Part shown: piece after piece, positions 43,428-53,900 of the stretch
How the letters are laid out: each line of letters opens with the position of its first letter
How positions within the stretch are numbered: position 1 is the first letter of the stretch
Source of the DNA: a virus
Direction: 5' to 3' (one strand)
IMG/VR virus record: IMGVR_UViG_3300017917_002953
Span: 1 to 64,000 of that record
Length of the DNA stretch: 64,000 nucleotides
The notes under the pieces: model-generated
Told to the model about the DNA's origin: nothing
Seen by the model: the letters and a program-made list of their open reading frames with translations, nothing else
Database searches by the model: none
Translations under genes and position numbers: made by a program

Positions 43428-44753
43428 ATGAAATTTACACCATTATTAAAATCAATCATTCTAGAACAATCAAGATTTGAGGTTTTATACGACGCTTTAA
43501 CAAAACCAAGTGTAGACAAACAAGGAAAAAAACAAAAACCAAAATTGACAAAACAAGAATTGAACGCTCTTGTTATGGCGGACCCAACAACTCGATTAAA
43601 TGATGTTGATTTAGAAAATATGTCCCCTGATGATTTCAAGAAAATCAAGGCGGGTAAATATGTTCAGTGGCTTATCAAACAATATCTATCACCTAAAACA
43701 GAAAGACAACCTGGTGAAAATGGATATGATAGAGAAGTTGCTCAAGTTAAAGAAACTTTCATGGAAGACCTTTATAAAGTTACTGATGATTTGAAAAAAT
43801 TCGAAAGATTCAAAAACAAAATTAAAGGGGAAAAAGATATTAATAAATTGACTGCGGACCAATTATATGACGCGGTTAAAGATTTTGACCTTACATTGGC
43901 AACCACTACTAAAGCGGAAAGAAGGTCTGCTGATGTTCACCCTGGTTCTAAATTAGTCTATGACGGTCCTAATTGGAGAGTTGTTGAAATTGAAGATAAG
44001 GGTCCTGTTGGTAAAGAGGCGGCTTGTTTCTATGGAGGTAATAACCAAGAGACAAGATGGTGTACTTCAACACCGGGTACTGACCAATGGTTCAATAGAT
44101 ATATTAAAGACGGTCCGTTATATGTGATTTACAATCCTAACGACACGGATGTTGCACCAACTACAGGTCTACCTAAAAACAGATATCAATTCCATTTCCC
44201 ATCAAATCAATTCATGGATAAAGATGACCGTCAACAAGATTTGGTTCAGTTATTAACAGGTCCTATGAAAGAATTAAAAGATTTCTTCAAACCTGAATTT
44301 GCTAAAGGATTAACTGTTGGTGGTGGTGAGAAATTAGTCATTGATAGTTTCACTCATGGTGCTGTTGGTAAGTTCATTGCATTATATGGTTTAGATGACT
44401 TAATTGGTAATCTACCTGATACATTGAAAGAATTCCAAATTCAAAATAAAGATAATAAAAATGATATTACAATTAATATCCCTGAGGAAATTGGTAGATT
44501 CAAGAATTTAACTATGATTATGTTAGATAATTGTATTGCTAGTATTCCGGATTCGGTTTGTACATTACCTAAGTTACAATTTTTAGCGTTAATCAATAAC
44601 CCTAAACTTACAAAAGTACCTGAATGTATTGTAAATTTACCATCATTATTATTCCTTAACTTAAAAGGTAGTCCAAATGTACAAGTACCTGCAGCTATCA
44701 AAGAAAAAGGAACTGATATGGGTGGAGGTATGTGGGACCTTCAAGCAGATTAA
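43428..44753 (+). CDS. WCT-motif protein with leucine-rich repeats, putative virion-internal
   Basis: 441 residues. N-terminus 'MKFTPLLKSIILEQSRF' resembles a capsid-targeting sequence with an L-x-[EQ]-type protease site. Middle: 'KGPVGKEAACFYGGNN' and 'ETRWCTSTPG' (W211-C212) followed by 'WFNRYIKDGPLYVIYN', the core shared with the 22,554 and 56,230 proteins. About 325-425 contains four or five leucine-rich repeats ('LPKLQFLALINNPKLTKVP'). LRRs are uncommon in phage proteins and suggest interaction with a host protein, perhaps after injection. Enzymatic activity unknown. Confidence 0.75.
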   Translation: MKFTPLLKSIILEQSRFEVLYDALTKPSVDKQGKKQKPKLTKQELNALVMADPTTRLNDVDLENMSPDDFKKIKAGKYVQWLIKQYLSPKTERQPGENGYDREVAQVKETFMEDLYKVTDDLKKFERFKNKIKGEKDINKLTADQLYDAVKDFDLTLATTTKAERRSADVHPGSKLVYDGPNWRVVEIEDKGPVGKEAACFYGGNNQETRWCTSTPGTDQWFNRYIKDGPLYVIYNPNDTDVAPTTGLPKNRYQFHFPSNQFMDKDDRQQDLVQLLTGPMKELKDFFKPEFAKGLTVGGGEKLVIDSFTHGAVGKFIALYGLDDLIGNLPDTLKEFQIQNKDNKNDITINIPEEIGRFKNLTMIMLDNCIASIPDSVCTLPKLQFLALINNPKLTKVPECIVNLPSLLFLNLKGSPNVQVPAAIKEKGTDMGGGMWDLQAD

Positions 44754-44767
44754 AAAAAAATAAATAT

Positions 44768-45115
44768 ATGAGTGTAGATGTTGAAGTTTATTTGAGTGGG
44801 ATTGTAAAATTCTTCAAAGAAAACCCAAAAGATTTACTTAGTTTAGTTCCGAAAGAAAAGGAAGATGATTTTTACTCCTTAATACGAAAATATTCTTTTG
44901 AGAATTATGAAAAAGGTGATGATTATGTTTTAACGAGGAATCAAATTTTGGAGATATGTGTTCAGTTAAATGAATCTCATAGACAAAATGGTGAAATTAC
45001 TCCATCAAAAATGAATAAAATAGACAATCTACAACATATGTTAGATGAGGCGATTAAAAATGAAGAATATGAAGTCGCCGCTGAATTGAGAGACCAAATA
45101 AAAAATATGGTATAA
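44768..45115 (+). CDS. Small protein with UVR (UvrB/UvrC) motif
   Basis: 115 residues from ATG 44,768. The C-terminal about 35 residues ('IDNLQHMLDEAIKNEEYEVA' then 'AELRDQI') match the UVR helical hairpin known in UvrB, UvrC, ClpC and McsA as a protein-protein contact. N-terminal part is helical and unrecognised. Could link to host repair or protease adaptors; that is inference. Confidence 0.65.
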   Translation: MSVDVEVYLSGIVKFFKENPKDLLSLVPKEKEDDFYSLIRKYSFENYEKGDDYVLTRNQILEICVQLNESHRQNGEITPSKMNKIDNLQHMLDEAIKNEEYEVAAELRDQIKNMV

Positions 45116-45148
45116 AAAAAATGGGGAACAATTTGTTCCCCTTTTATT
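45115..45148 (+). terminator. Intrinsic terminator
   Basis: 8-bp stem GGGGAACA (45123-45130) / TGTTCCCC (45134-45141), 3-nt loop, then TTTTA and T-rich DNA. Carries an apparent ATG (45,121) that is not a likely start. Confidence 0.85.
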
Positions 45149-45163
45149 TTTTTCATATATTTG
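45133..45163 (+). promoter_or_regulatory. Bacteroidetes sigma-A type promoter overlapping a terminator
   Basis: TTG 45133-45135 (in the terminator right arm), 20 nt, TATATTTG 45156-45163. The start would fall at about 45,169, i.e. at the ATG of the next gene. Confidence 0.75.
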
Positions 45164-45168
45164 CTCTC

Positions 45169-46824
45169 ATGAAAGAAGTAATATTAAAATATAGTTTCAA
45201 GACGGATAAAACTATGATTTTCCAAAATAGTAGTCCGATTGATTATGTCTCTAATTTCCAAGAGGATGATACTATAACCGATATTTTTGGTAGTGATTAC
45301 AAGATAAGTTCAATGCCTCCAACACCAAAAAAACCATTATACCTTTACGAACATACTTTTATGAATGATGAAGAAAAATATCTTCAACATTATGGAAATC
45401 CTATGGCGACAGTTTCTCAAGAGACGGTTACAATTGTGATTGAGGGAGAAGGGGATAAACTTGCTTTAAAATTATTTAGTAGTTATAGACAAAGACGAAG
45501 AGGTGTAAAATTCTTTAAAGTTAGTAAAAATGTTAACTATATTACCGTGAACAGAAAAACCGGTGATGTTTACATTGGTTATTTGTATAATTACCAAAAT
45601 AAAAGAAAATTTACTAAACAATTACGGAGAAATTACTTTCCTGAAATGTTATTGAATAACTTTAAGTCGAGAATGAAAAATCATTTGAATGAATTAAAGG
45701 TTAATGACTCGGTGATGATTGTTGACTCAATTATTGGAACCTTTATTGACAAGATTGATGGTAATTTAAATTTTGATTTATCTCAAGATGAGAGATTATT
45801 TTTATTTTATTTAAGAAAAAGAGGTATTAAGTATCCAAATAACTTTAATGTGTTTAGAGGTGAATTAATCGGTCCATCAATTAGAAAAAAATTAAAAAAG
45901 AATGGGGGTAAATTGGTGGATGCTTTTATGACTGAGAATAACTTACGAGGTAAAGTATTGAAAAAAGTTTTACATGAATGTAATAGAATTAATTTAGATG
46001 TTTACAGATATGCAATTCATCTTTTTGGTGAGGATAAATTAAATCAAGATATTGAGGGATTAAAAAAAATATTGAGTAGTTCCGGACATGTTAATAACCC
46101 TCAATACGGTGAAAGATTAAAAGAACTTATGACACCTTCCGAATTAGAAAGGTATTATAAAATGTTTAAGAATGTTTATGGTAATAACGGTTATGATATG
46201 TATACTCTTTCTGACCATGTCAGATTTTATGTTCAATTAAAATCATATGGCGAAGATGTTAAATGGATGTCTGATGGTTCTGATAGAAGTTTTTATCAGA
46301 ATGAGCATCTTGATTGGACGGACACTCTTCAACATTATCGACAAGGTGTTTTTACAAGAACTTACCCAAAAATATTGGATAAATTATTATCGGATGATAT
46401 TGATGGATATACACCTGTATTGTTGAAAAATTCTTATGAATATAATGAGGAAAGTTCCCATCAATCAAATTGTGTTAAAGGGTATATTAATCGAGCGTCA
46501 TCCATTATTATTTCATTGAGAAAAAATGGTGAGAGAGCGACAATAGAATTTCGTATTGGATTGAAAGATTCCAAAATTAATATTTATAGAATTCAAACTT
46601 TAGGTAAACATAATAAACCATTATCGGATGATTGGGATGATGTATTGTTTAAATTGGATGAAATAATGTTATATTATGGTAAACATAAAGAATTTAGATT
46701 ACCTGACATACTTAAAGAGACCAAAATTGGAATGAAAATTCATTCGGGGTCTAAATGGTCTAATGGTGTCTTGATTTGGGATAATGAGAACATAAACGAT
46801 AATGGTGGAATGTTTTTTATATAA
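45169..46824 (+). CDS. PcfJ-like protein
   Basis: 551 residues from ATG 45,169 (the frame runs upstream to an ATG at 45,121, which lies in a terminator). The C-terminal part has 'SSHQSNCVKGYINRASSIII' (His 431, Cys 435) and 'SLRKNGERATIEFRI', matching the PcfJ family found on plasmids and phages. N-terminal about 400 residues are helical with basic stretches. Function of PcfJ proteins is unknown; the invariant Cys could be catalytic. The promoter implies a nearly leaderless mRNA. Confidence 0.7.
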   Translation: MKEVILKYSFKTDKTMIFQNSSPIDYVSNFQEDDTITDIFGSDYKISSMPPTPKKPLYLYEHTFMNDEEKYLQHYGNPMATVSQETVTIVIEGEGDKLALKLFSSYRQRRRGVKFFKVSKNVNYITVNRKTGDVYIGYLYNYQNKRKFTKQLRRNYFPEMLLNNFKSRMKNHLNELKVNDSVMIVDSIIGTFIDKIDGNLNFDLSQDERLFLFYLRKRGIKYPNNFNVFRGELIGPSIRKKLKKNGGKLVDAFMTENNLRGKVLKKVLHECNRINLDVYRYAIHLFGEDKLNQDIEGLKKILSSSGHVNNPQYGERLKELMTPSELERYYKMFKNVYGNNGYDMYTLSDHVRFYVQLKSYGEDVKWMSDGSDRSFYQNEHLDWTDTLQHYRQGVFTRTYPKILDKLLSDDIDGYTPVLLKNSYEYNEESSHQSNCVKGYINRASSIIISLRKNGERATIEFRIGLKDSKINIYRIQTLGKHNKPLSDDWDDVLFKLDEIMLYYGKHKEFRLPDILKETKIGMKIHSGSKWSNGVLIWDNENINDNGGMFFI

Positions 46825-46825
46825 C

Positions 46826-47164
46826 ATGAGAAAGCCAAATTACATAAGAGACATTGAAGGTAAAAATAACATCATTTATTCAGTGATGACTTTACCTGAG
46901 GGAAATAACGAATTCTTGAAATTTGTTGATAATAAATTTGAGTTGGTTAATAGTATTTCAAGTATGGGAACTGATTTGAAAATAACCTTTTCAGAAAAAT
47001 TTTACTTAACAAAACAAGAATTTTATATATATTTATTAATAACTGATGACGATGAGGTTCAGGTGAAAGTGTTTTATAATCAAAAACAATTCGATGAACT
47101 TAGATTGGTATTCGGACAAATCTTAAAACAAAAAAATTTATGGAAATTACAACAGAAGAATTAA
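46826..47164 (+). CDS. Hypothetical protein
   Basis: 112 residues from ATG 46,826, directly after the PcfJ-like gene. Beta-rich ('NNEFLKFVDNKFELVNSI', 'DDEVQVKVFYNQKQF') with a basic C-terminal helix. Not recognised. Overlaps thioredoxin by 25 nt. Confidence 0.6.
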   Translation: MRKPNYIRDIEGKNNIIYSVMTLPEGNNEFLKFVDNKFELVNSISSMGTDLKITFSEKFYLTKQEFYIYLLITDDDEVQVKVFYNQKQFDELRLVFGQILKQKNLWKLQQKN

Positions 47165-47460
47165 AACAAAAAATTGAGAATGGTGAAAAATTAGTGGTTG
47201 ATTTCTGGGCTCCATGGTGTGGACCATGCAAAATTATGAAACCAATTTTCGAAAAAGTATCAGAAGAATATCGAAATGATAATTCTGAAGTACAACTTTT
47301 CACCTTGAATGTTGAGGAAAATAAAGAATTTGCTGCCGAGTTAGGGATTAGAGCAATTCCTACGGTAAAAACATTCTCAGGTGGAGAACAAAAATTCTCA
47401 AGTCCTGGCATGTTGGCGGAGACCCGCATAAAAGAATTGGCGACAGAATTGTTAAATTAA
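47140..47460 (+). CDS. trxA: Thioredoxin
   Basis: 106 residues, full-length thioredoxin fold with the active site W26-C27-G28-P29-C30, 'VDFWAPWCGPCKIM', and cis-proline loop 'RAIPTVKTF'. Cytoplasmic dithiol reductase; in phages it can serve ribonucleotide reductase or act as a polymerase processivity factor. Paired with the glutaredoxin-like gene 1 nt downstream. Confidence 0.93.
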   Translation: MEITTEELKQKIENGEKLVVDFWAPWCGPCKIMKPIFEKVSEEYRNDNSEVQLFTLNVEENKEFAAELGIRAIPTVKTFSGGEQKFSSPGMLAETRIKELATELLN

Positions 47461-47461
47461 T

Positions 47462-47761
47462 ATGAAAAACTTAAATGTTATAGTTTATACCATGAAGGGG
47501 TGTCCTTTCTGTGTTGACTTCAAGGATTTATTAGTAAAGGAAGGGATTGAGTTCTTCGATAGAGATATTGATGAATATAAAGATGAGTATGAAGTTTATA
47601 CTCAGATAACAGAAAATGATATGATTCCGGCTTTATTGATTATTGAGGGTGATGATAAAAAATATGAATCATTCTTATATGCTCCTGAGAGAAATTATAA
47701 CGAATTAAGTGAGGCGGTTGATATCATTAACCAACATAGAAAAAAAGTTGGTATAATCTAA
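47462..47761 (+). CDS. Glutaredoxin-like protein
   Basis: 99 residues. N-terminal beta strand then C14-P-F-C17 active site ('YTMKGCPFCVDFKDLL'), 'FFDRDIDEY', and TVP-like loop 'NDMIPALLII'. Thiol-disulfide exchange with glutathione or thioredoxin reductase-type partners; probable electron donor for phage ribonucleotide reductase encoded elsewhere. Convergent with the next gene over a shared hairpin. Confidence 0.88.
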   Translation: MKNLNVIVYTMKGCPFCVDFKDLLVKEGIEFFDRDIDEYKDEYEVYTQITENDMIPALLIIEGDDKKYESFLYAPERNYNELSEAVDIINQHRKKVGII

Positions 47762-47773
47762 ATTATAACCAAC
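47747..47773. terminator. Bidirectional terminator over both stop codons
   Basis: Stem GTTGGTATAAT (47747-47757) pairs with ATTATAACCAAC (47762-47773) with one bulged A; A-tract on the left and T-rich DNA on the right. The stops of the glutaredoxin and the convergent gene are in it. Confidence 0.65.
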
Positions 47774-48513
47774 TCTTTATTTATTTTTTTTACAAAATCA
47801 AAATCTTCAAGTGGATTGAGTAGTTCAAAACTCCAATCCACTTTTTTTATTTCATTTTTTAGTGGTTGTAAGTCAAAATCAAATACATCCAAAATTGCTG
47901 AAGTTAAAGTTTTATCTTCTTCTTTTGATGATATGTTTTGAACTGAAAATATTGTTTCACCATCTTCAGTTTTATTTTTTGACATATTGAATAGTAAACT
48001 ATTAACCGGATAGTTTGGTGGGATACTATAAAAAATATGTTTTCCATAGTAATACATTGCTCTCCCTTGGTTTAAAGAATAACCATGTGGAAACTCTGAT
48101 TCAAATACCATAGAATCTTCATCTATTTCAGTTGTGATTAAATTATAATCGTAAGATGACTTTTTTTCGTTATATAAATCAATTTGAGTGTGATGGTACG
48201 AACAATTGATTGAATTATGATAAATGAATTGATAATTTTCTTTCTCGGTTAGTTTCGTATCATATTCAATTAAATCGATGGTGTGTGTTAATTTAATACC
48301 ATTTAATTCTTTTGAAAATTTTGTGATAAACTCCTCTAGTATGGTTGGTATGTCTAAAACTTCTTTTGATGTTGTTTTTCCTTTAATGATGTAAAAATTG
48401 ATACAATCAACTACTTTAATTATAGTTGATTCTTCTTGTGATATTTTAGATAAAATAAAGTCAGTAAATAGATTTACTATGAATATTCTTGATGATGGAT
48501 TTTTTAATATCAT
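47758..48513 (-). CDS. Hypothetical protein
   Basis: 251 residues, alpha/beta, acidic. 'FYIIKGKTTSKEVLDIP' faintly recalls the N-terminal strand of S-adenosylmethionine synthetases, but the ATP and methionine-site signatures are not found, so no enzyme is assigned. His- and Tyr-rich centre ('INCSYHHTQIDLY', 'GRAMYYYGKHIFYS'). Isolated on the minus strand. Confidence 0.65.
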   Translation of the reverse strand: MILKNPSSRIFIVNLFTDFILSKISQEESTIIKVVDCINFYIIKGKTTSKEVLDIPTILEEFITKFSKELNGIKLTHTIDLIEYDTKLTEKENYQFIYHNSINCSYHHTQIDLYNEKKSSYDYNLITTEIDEDSMVFESEFPHGYSLNQGRAMYYYGKHIFYSIPPNYPVNSLLFNMSKNKTEDGETIFSVQNISSKEEDKTLTSAILDVFDFDLQPLKNEIKKVDWSFELLNPLEDFDFVKKINKELVII

Positions 48514-48608
48514 GTTAATTTAGAATAAGTGTTTAATGTTTTGGGAATTATAGTAAAATTAAAAAATAAAACGAATAGTTATTTAATCAAAATAACCGAT
48601 TTACCTCG

Positions 48609-48616
48609 TATTTATA
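48609..48616 (+). promoter_or_regulatory. TATTTATA upstream motif
   Basis: 22 nt before ATG 48,639, in the 125-nt divergent gap that is otherwise featureless. Confidence 0.4.
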
Positions 48617-48638
48617 AGTTAAGAGAAAGAAAGTTTTA

Positions 48639-50909
48639 ATGGCTAAAAACATATTAATAGTACCAAGTAATTCAATTGCTCCGCAACCGGACAATGTACC
48701 TTTTTTTGATTTCGAGAACACTGGCTTAATTAAATTAAAAGTTATTGCCAATGGAACTTTAGTGTTTAGTAGTGCCACCGAAGATGAAGTACTTTATATT
48801 AATGATAAAGAAGTTAGAGTAGGAAATAATTTAGATGTTATAGATTATTTCGAAGTAAATGGTACTCAAGTTATTAATGGTACGGGTGATTGGATAGGTC
48901 CTACAACAAATATTGAAGGTGCTCAAGGTGCAACGGGAGCTAAAGGTGATACGGGAGATACAGGAGATACGGGTAATACCGGTGCTCAAGGTGCTGCTAG
49001 TGTGGTTTCAGGTGCTCCCGGACCAACAGGTCCAACCGGTGCACAAGGACCTCAAGGTAATAATGGTATTTCGGGGTCTACGGGTCATATAGGAGTTACT
49101 GGTGCCACAGGTCCTAAGGGAGTTGCCGGTGCTACGGGTCCTCAAGGTCCTCAAGGTTTACAAGGCCCCCAAGGTTCACAAGGTACGGTAGGTCCTCAAG
49201 GTTCTACAGGACCAACAGGACCGACAGGAGCGATTGGTCCAAATGGACCTTCAGGTGATATTGGTGAGGACGGAGACACGGGAGGAAATGGACTAACAGG
49301 ATTTGCCGGGCCACAAGGTGTACAAGGTTCACAAGGGGGGCAAGGTTCTCAAGGTGCGACCGGTAATACAGGGGCTCAAGGACCGCAAGGACCTCAAGGT
49401 TCTCAAGGTAATTCCGGAGCACAAGGGGTTATAGGTCCCCAAGGTGCTCAAGGAAATACAGGTGCCCAAGGTTTTACTGGACCACAAGGTGCCCCGGGTG
49501 TCCAAGGATTGACGGGACCACAAGGAGCTGCGGGATTTACAGGACCGACAGGTGCTCAAGGACCAACAGGTGCCACGGGTCCTACGGGACCAACAGGGCC
49601 TACGGGACCAACAGGTGCTGTGGGACCAACAGGGTCTCCCGGAGCAACCGGTCAACCCGGACCTGCTGGTGCGACAGGGCATTCAGGTGCTCAAGGACCT
49701 CAAGGACCTCAAGGATTTCAAGGTCCGACAGGGTTCGTAGGAGGGCAAGGAACTAGAGGACCTCAAGGCTCTCAAGGTCCCCAAGGATTCCAAGGGGCTA
49801 CCGGATTTGCTGGTCCTATTGGAGCTCAGGGTTCACAGGGGTTACAAGGGTCTCAAGGTGCAACGGGTAATCGAGGACCACAAGGGTCTCAAGGACCAAC
49901 AGGAGCTACAGGTCCTACGGGACCTACCGGTAATACAGGTTCTCAAGGACCACAAGGGTCTCAAGGTGCCACAGGTGGGACAGGTTTTCCGGGACCTAAT
50001 GGTCCACAAGGTGCTCAAGGTGCTCCCGGTAATACAGGTGCAACCGGACCTCAAGGTGCTCAAGGACCTCAGGGTGCTCAAGGGTCCGCAGGGCCTCAAG
50101 GTGCTCAAGGGGGTCAAGGGTTTCAAGGTACTCAAGGAGGTCAAGGATTTCAAGGTGAGTTTAGAACAGGTCCTCAAGGTAATCAAGGTGCTCCCGGTCC
50201 AACAGGTGCTCAAGGTGTTCTTGGACCAACAGGTGCTCAAGGAGCCTCAGGCTCATCACCTACAGGTGCTCAAGGTGCTCAAGGGTCTCAAGGAGCGTCA
50301 GGTCCTGCTCTTGCGACATGTACATCCTCAAGTTTAACTTATTGGAATGATTGTAGTGAACCTTGTGCTGGATTCAAAGGTAATACAATAACTATTTGGA
50401 TGCAAAGTTCAGGTGACCCTTATCCCACATATAGATTTAGGACACAGAGTAATTGTCAAAATAGTATTTGTGATTGGAATACATACATACCTGTAGGTGG
50501 AGCAAGAAACTTTTTTTGTATAACTTATGACCCAGATTGTGGATTTATTGTAGACCAGTTTGATTGTTTTCAATATTCTGATGTTAGATTAAAAGATGGT
50601 ATTGAAACTTTAGAAAATTCATTAGAGAATATAATGAAGATTGATGCCGTTGAATATGATTGGAATAAAAATTTAAATCCTAATATGTATGAATTTTTCT
50701 TAAAACAAGATAAACTACATACCATAGGTTTAATTGCTCAAAATGTTAGATTATATTATCCTGAAGTTGTGAATATGAATGATGAAGGGTATTACTATAT
50801 TGACTATCAAAAACTAAATTCAGTTTTAGTTGAAGGTATTAAAGATTTACAGTATGAGATTCAAGAAATTGATAAAGAATTAGATGAAATTGAATTAAAA
50901 CTTAGTTAA
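48639..50909 (+). CDS. Collagen-like tail fibre with C-terminal S74 chaperone (copy 1)
   Basis: 756 residues. 1-90: beta-rich head with '[12 protein letters not shown]', shared with the next two fibres. About 92-560: uninterrupted Gly-X-Y repeat rich in GAQ, GPQ, GPT. About 562-645: Cys-rich tip domain ('[10 protein letters not shown]', 'CQNSICDW'), unique to this copy. From about 647: peptidase S74 intramolecular chaperone ('[12 protein letters not shown]', '[10 protein letters not shown]', 'PEVVNM'), which trimerises the fibre and cleaves itself off, ending in a coiled coil. TAATG overlap with copy 2. Probable receptor-binding fibre. Confidence 0.92.
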   Translation: MAKNILIVPSNSIAPQPDNVPFFDFENTGLIKLKVIANGTLVFSSATEDEVLYINDKEVRVGNNLDVIDYFEVNGTQVINGTGDWIGPTTNIEGAQGATGAKGDTGDTGDTGNTGAQGAASVVSGAPGPTGPTGAQGPQGNNGISGSTGHIGVTGATGPKGVAGATGPQGPQGLQGPQGSQGTVGPQGSTGPTGPTGAIGPNGPSGDIGEDGDTGGNGLTGFAGPQGVQGSQGGQGSQGATGNTGAQGPQGPQGSQGNSGAQGVIGPQGAQGNTGAQGFTGPQGAPGVQGLTGPQGAAGFTGPTGAQGPTGATGPTGPTGPTGPTGAVGPTGSPGATGQPGPAGATGHSGAQGPQGPQGFQGPTGFVGGQGTRGPQGSQGPQGFQGATGFAGPIGAQGSQGLQGSQGATGNRGPQGSQGPTGATGPTGPTGNTGSQGPQGSQGATGGTGFPGPNGPQGAQGAPGNTGATGPQGAQGPQGAQGSAGPQGAQGGQGFQGTQGGQGFQGEFRTGPQGNQGAPGPTGAQGVLGPTGAQGASGSSPTGAQGAQGSQGASGPALATCTSSSLTYWNDCSEPCAGFKGNTITIWMQSSGDPYPTYRFRTQSNCQNSICDWNTYIPVGGARNFFCITYDPDCGFIVDQFDCFQYSDVRLKDGIETLENSLENIMKIDAVEYDWNKNLNPNMYEFFLKQDKLHTIGLIAQNVRLYYPEVVNMNDEGYYYIDYQKLNSVLVEGIKDLQYEIQEIDKELDEIELKLS

Positions 50910-53900
50910 TGGCAAATATCATAATATATCCCCAAGGTAATGTTGGAAATACTGACCCACATATGGTTTTCGATGATGGGTCATCAAAGTTGCAATTCAA
51001 TGTTAAAAATGGGTTTTTATCATTATCATCGTCCACAGTTAGTGATGGGGTAAATATTGGACCCCAAAATGTTAGAGTTTCAGGTGCGACAATTACAGGA
51101 CCTAGTGCTTCTTTAGTTGTGGGTGGTGTTCAAATGATAAATAGTTCAGCTGTATGGGTTGGACCTCTTGAACCGTTGATTGGGTTTCAAGGTGCTCAAG
51201 GAGCTCAAGGTTCTAAAGGAAGTACAGGTGCTCAGGGTGCTCAAGGTGCTCAAGGACCTATCGGTGCTCAAGGGTTTCAAGGATTTACAGGTCCAACAGG
51301 ATTTGTCGGACCTAATGGACCTCAAGGTGCTCAAGGTGCTCAAGGTGCTCAAGGAGTAACAGGTGCTCAAGGTGCGACAGGTTCACAAGGTGCACAAGGG
51401 TCAATTGGTTTTACAGGACCAATTGGTATATCAGGAAGTACAGGTATTGGCGGAGGTACAGGATTTGCGGGTGCGACAGGATTAACAGGCGCTCAAGGGC
51501 CAAGCGGACTTCGAGGTGCTCAAGGTGCTAAAGGTTCACAAGGTGCTCAAGGACCTCAAGGGCCTCAAGGTCCACAAGGATTTAAAGGTGGTACAGGACC
51601 AACAGGTCCACAAGGAGCTCAGGGGGCTCAAGGATTAAACGCTGGTGCGACAGGTCCAACAGGTCCAACAGGTTCACAGGGTTCTCAAGGAGCACCGAGT
51701 TCAGTCCAAGGTTCACAAGGAGCTCAAGGTGCTCAAGGTTCTCAAGGACCACAAGGGTCTCAAAGTGCCGTGTCAGGTGCACAAGGACCACAAGGTTCTC
51801 AAGGGCCACAAGGATTTGCCGGTGCTAATAGTAGTGTTCAAGGTGCTCAAGGTGCTGCGGGAAACACAGGGGCTCAAGGACCTCAAGGTTCTCAAAGTGT
51901 GGTTTCAGGGGCTCAAGGATTTACGGGTTCACAAGGAGCTCAAGGTTCTCAAGGGGCTCAAGGTACAAATGCCGGTGCCACAGGACCTCAAGGTGCTCAA
52001 GGTCCTCAAGGACCTCAGGGTGCCACGGGTTCAAATTCAGCGGTTGCTGGTGCGACCGGACCACAAGGGCCTCAAGGTACTCAAGGACCTCAAGGTGCAA
52101 CACAAGGAGGACAAGGATTTACAGGACCACAGGGTGCTCAAGGTTCACAAGGGTCTACGGGGTCAGTTCAAGGGGCTACAGGGCCACAAGGGGTTCAAGG
52201 TGCTGCAGGTCTGCAAGGGGCTCAAGGAGCAAACGCAGGTGCTACAGGACCACAAGGTTCTCAAGGAGCCCAAGGTGCTCAAGGGCCATCCAATGGTACA
52301 GGACCTCAAGGTTCTCAAGGACCTCAAGGTTCTCAAGGTGCCGGAGGTTTACAAGGTTCACCTGGACCTTCAGGTCCAAATGGACCACAAGGGTTTCAAG
52401 GGGTTCGAGGTCCACAAGGGGCTCAAGGGGTTCGAGGACCACAAGGAGCTCAAGGTAGTCCAGGGTTTTCAGGTGCTCAAGGTGCGACAGGGCCTCAAGG
52501 TTCTCAAGGGGCTGCAGGTGCTCAAGGTAGTCAAGGGGCTCAAGGTACGACTATACAAGGATTTCAGGGGTCTCAAGGTGCTGAAGGTGCTCAAGGTGCT
52601 CCTTCAGATAGGAGATTGAAAGACAACATAAGACCAATTGTTAATGTTTTATCGATAACAAAAAATATTCAGGGTGTTTTATTTGAATGGGATAATAAAC
52701 ATACAAAAATAAAAGACAATAAATCTATTGTGTTTCAAGAAGCGTTTTCGGGTGACTCAATAGGATTTATTGCTCAGGATTTAGAGAAAGTAGTTCCTGA
52801 AGTTGTCTTTACTGATGATAAAGGATGGATGAGCGTGAATTATGGTCAAATGGTTAGTTTAGGTATTGGTGGTGTACAAGAACAAAAAAGAAGACTTGAT
52901 TCAATTTATGATAGAATAAATAAATTAAAAGAACTTATATAAGTGGCTGAGAATATTATTATAACCCCAGGTAGTGGTACAATCGATTTAACTAGTTCGT
53001 TAAATGTTACAACTAATCTTGTAATTGAAACGGGTTCGTTAAAATTTAAAAGAAGTACAACCACTATATTTCAAATGGATAATACATATCCAAATTTTAG
53101 AGTTAATACTAATGACGGATTATATGTAATTAATACATTTGTTAATAATTATGGACCTTTAATTAATTCTACCGGTTGGTTAGGTAATAGACAACCTACA
53201 GGTGCTCAAGGGTCCCAAGGAGCTGTGGGGGCTCAAGGTTCTCAAGGTTCTCAAGGAGGCTCAGGTGCTCAAGGAACAAAAGGTCCTCAGGGGTCGCAAG
53301 GACCACAAGGACCGCAAGGTGCAAATGGACCACAAGGTTCTCAGGGTCCACAAGGTGCTCAAGGAGTTCAAGGTTCTCAAGGACCTGTAGGACCTCAAGG
53401 AGACCAAGGACCGCAAGGACCACAAGGACCACAAGGTGCCCAAGGTGCTCAAGGTGCCCAAGGTGCTCAAGGTGCTCAAGGTGCGCAAGGACCGCAAGGT
53501 TCTCAAGGAGGTCAAGGTCCTCAAGGTGCTCAAGGTGCTAAAGGACCTCAAGGAACTCAAGGTACAACACCAGGACCTCAAGGTCCTCAAGGTCCTCAAG
53601 GTGCTATTGGTGCTGCGGGGCCAACAGGTGCAACAGGGCCAACGGGAGGACAAGGTGCTCAAGGTTTTCCGGGACTACAAGGTGCCCAAGGAGTTTCAGG
53701 GCCAACAGGACCACAAGGAACTCAAGGTGCAATAGGTTCAACAGGTGCTACAGGTGCTACAGGTCCAACAGGTGGACAAGGGGCTCAAGGACCAACAGGA
53801 CCAACAGGACCACAAGGGCCTCAAGGTTCTCAAGGTGCAAGTGGAAGTCAAGGTTCTCAAGGACCACAAGGCTCACAAGGTTCAGCCGGACCAACGGGTA

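Noticed and set aside
45121-45168. N-terminal extension of the PcfJ-like protein from ATG 45,121
   Set aside because: This stretch is a terminator hairpin plus a promoter; ATG 45,169 fits better.
47758-48513. S-adenosylmethionine synthetase homologue
   Set aside because: Only one weak segment resembles the family; the substrate-binding signatures are absent.
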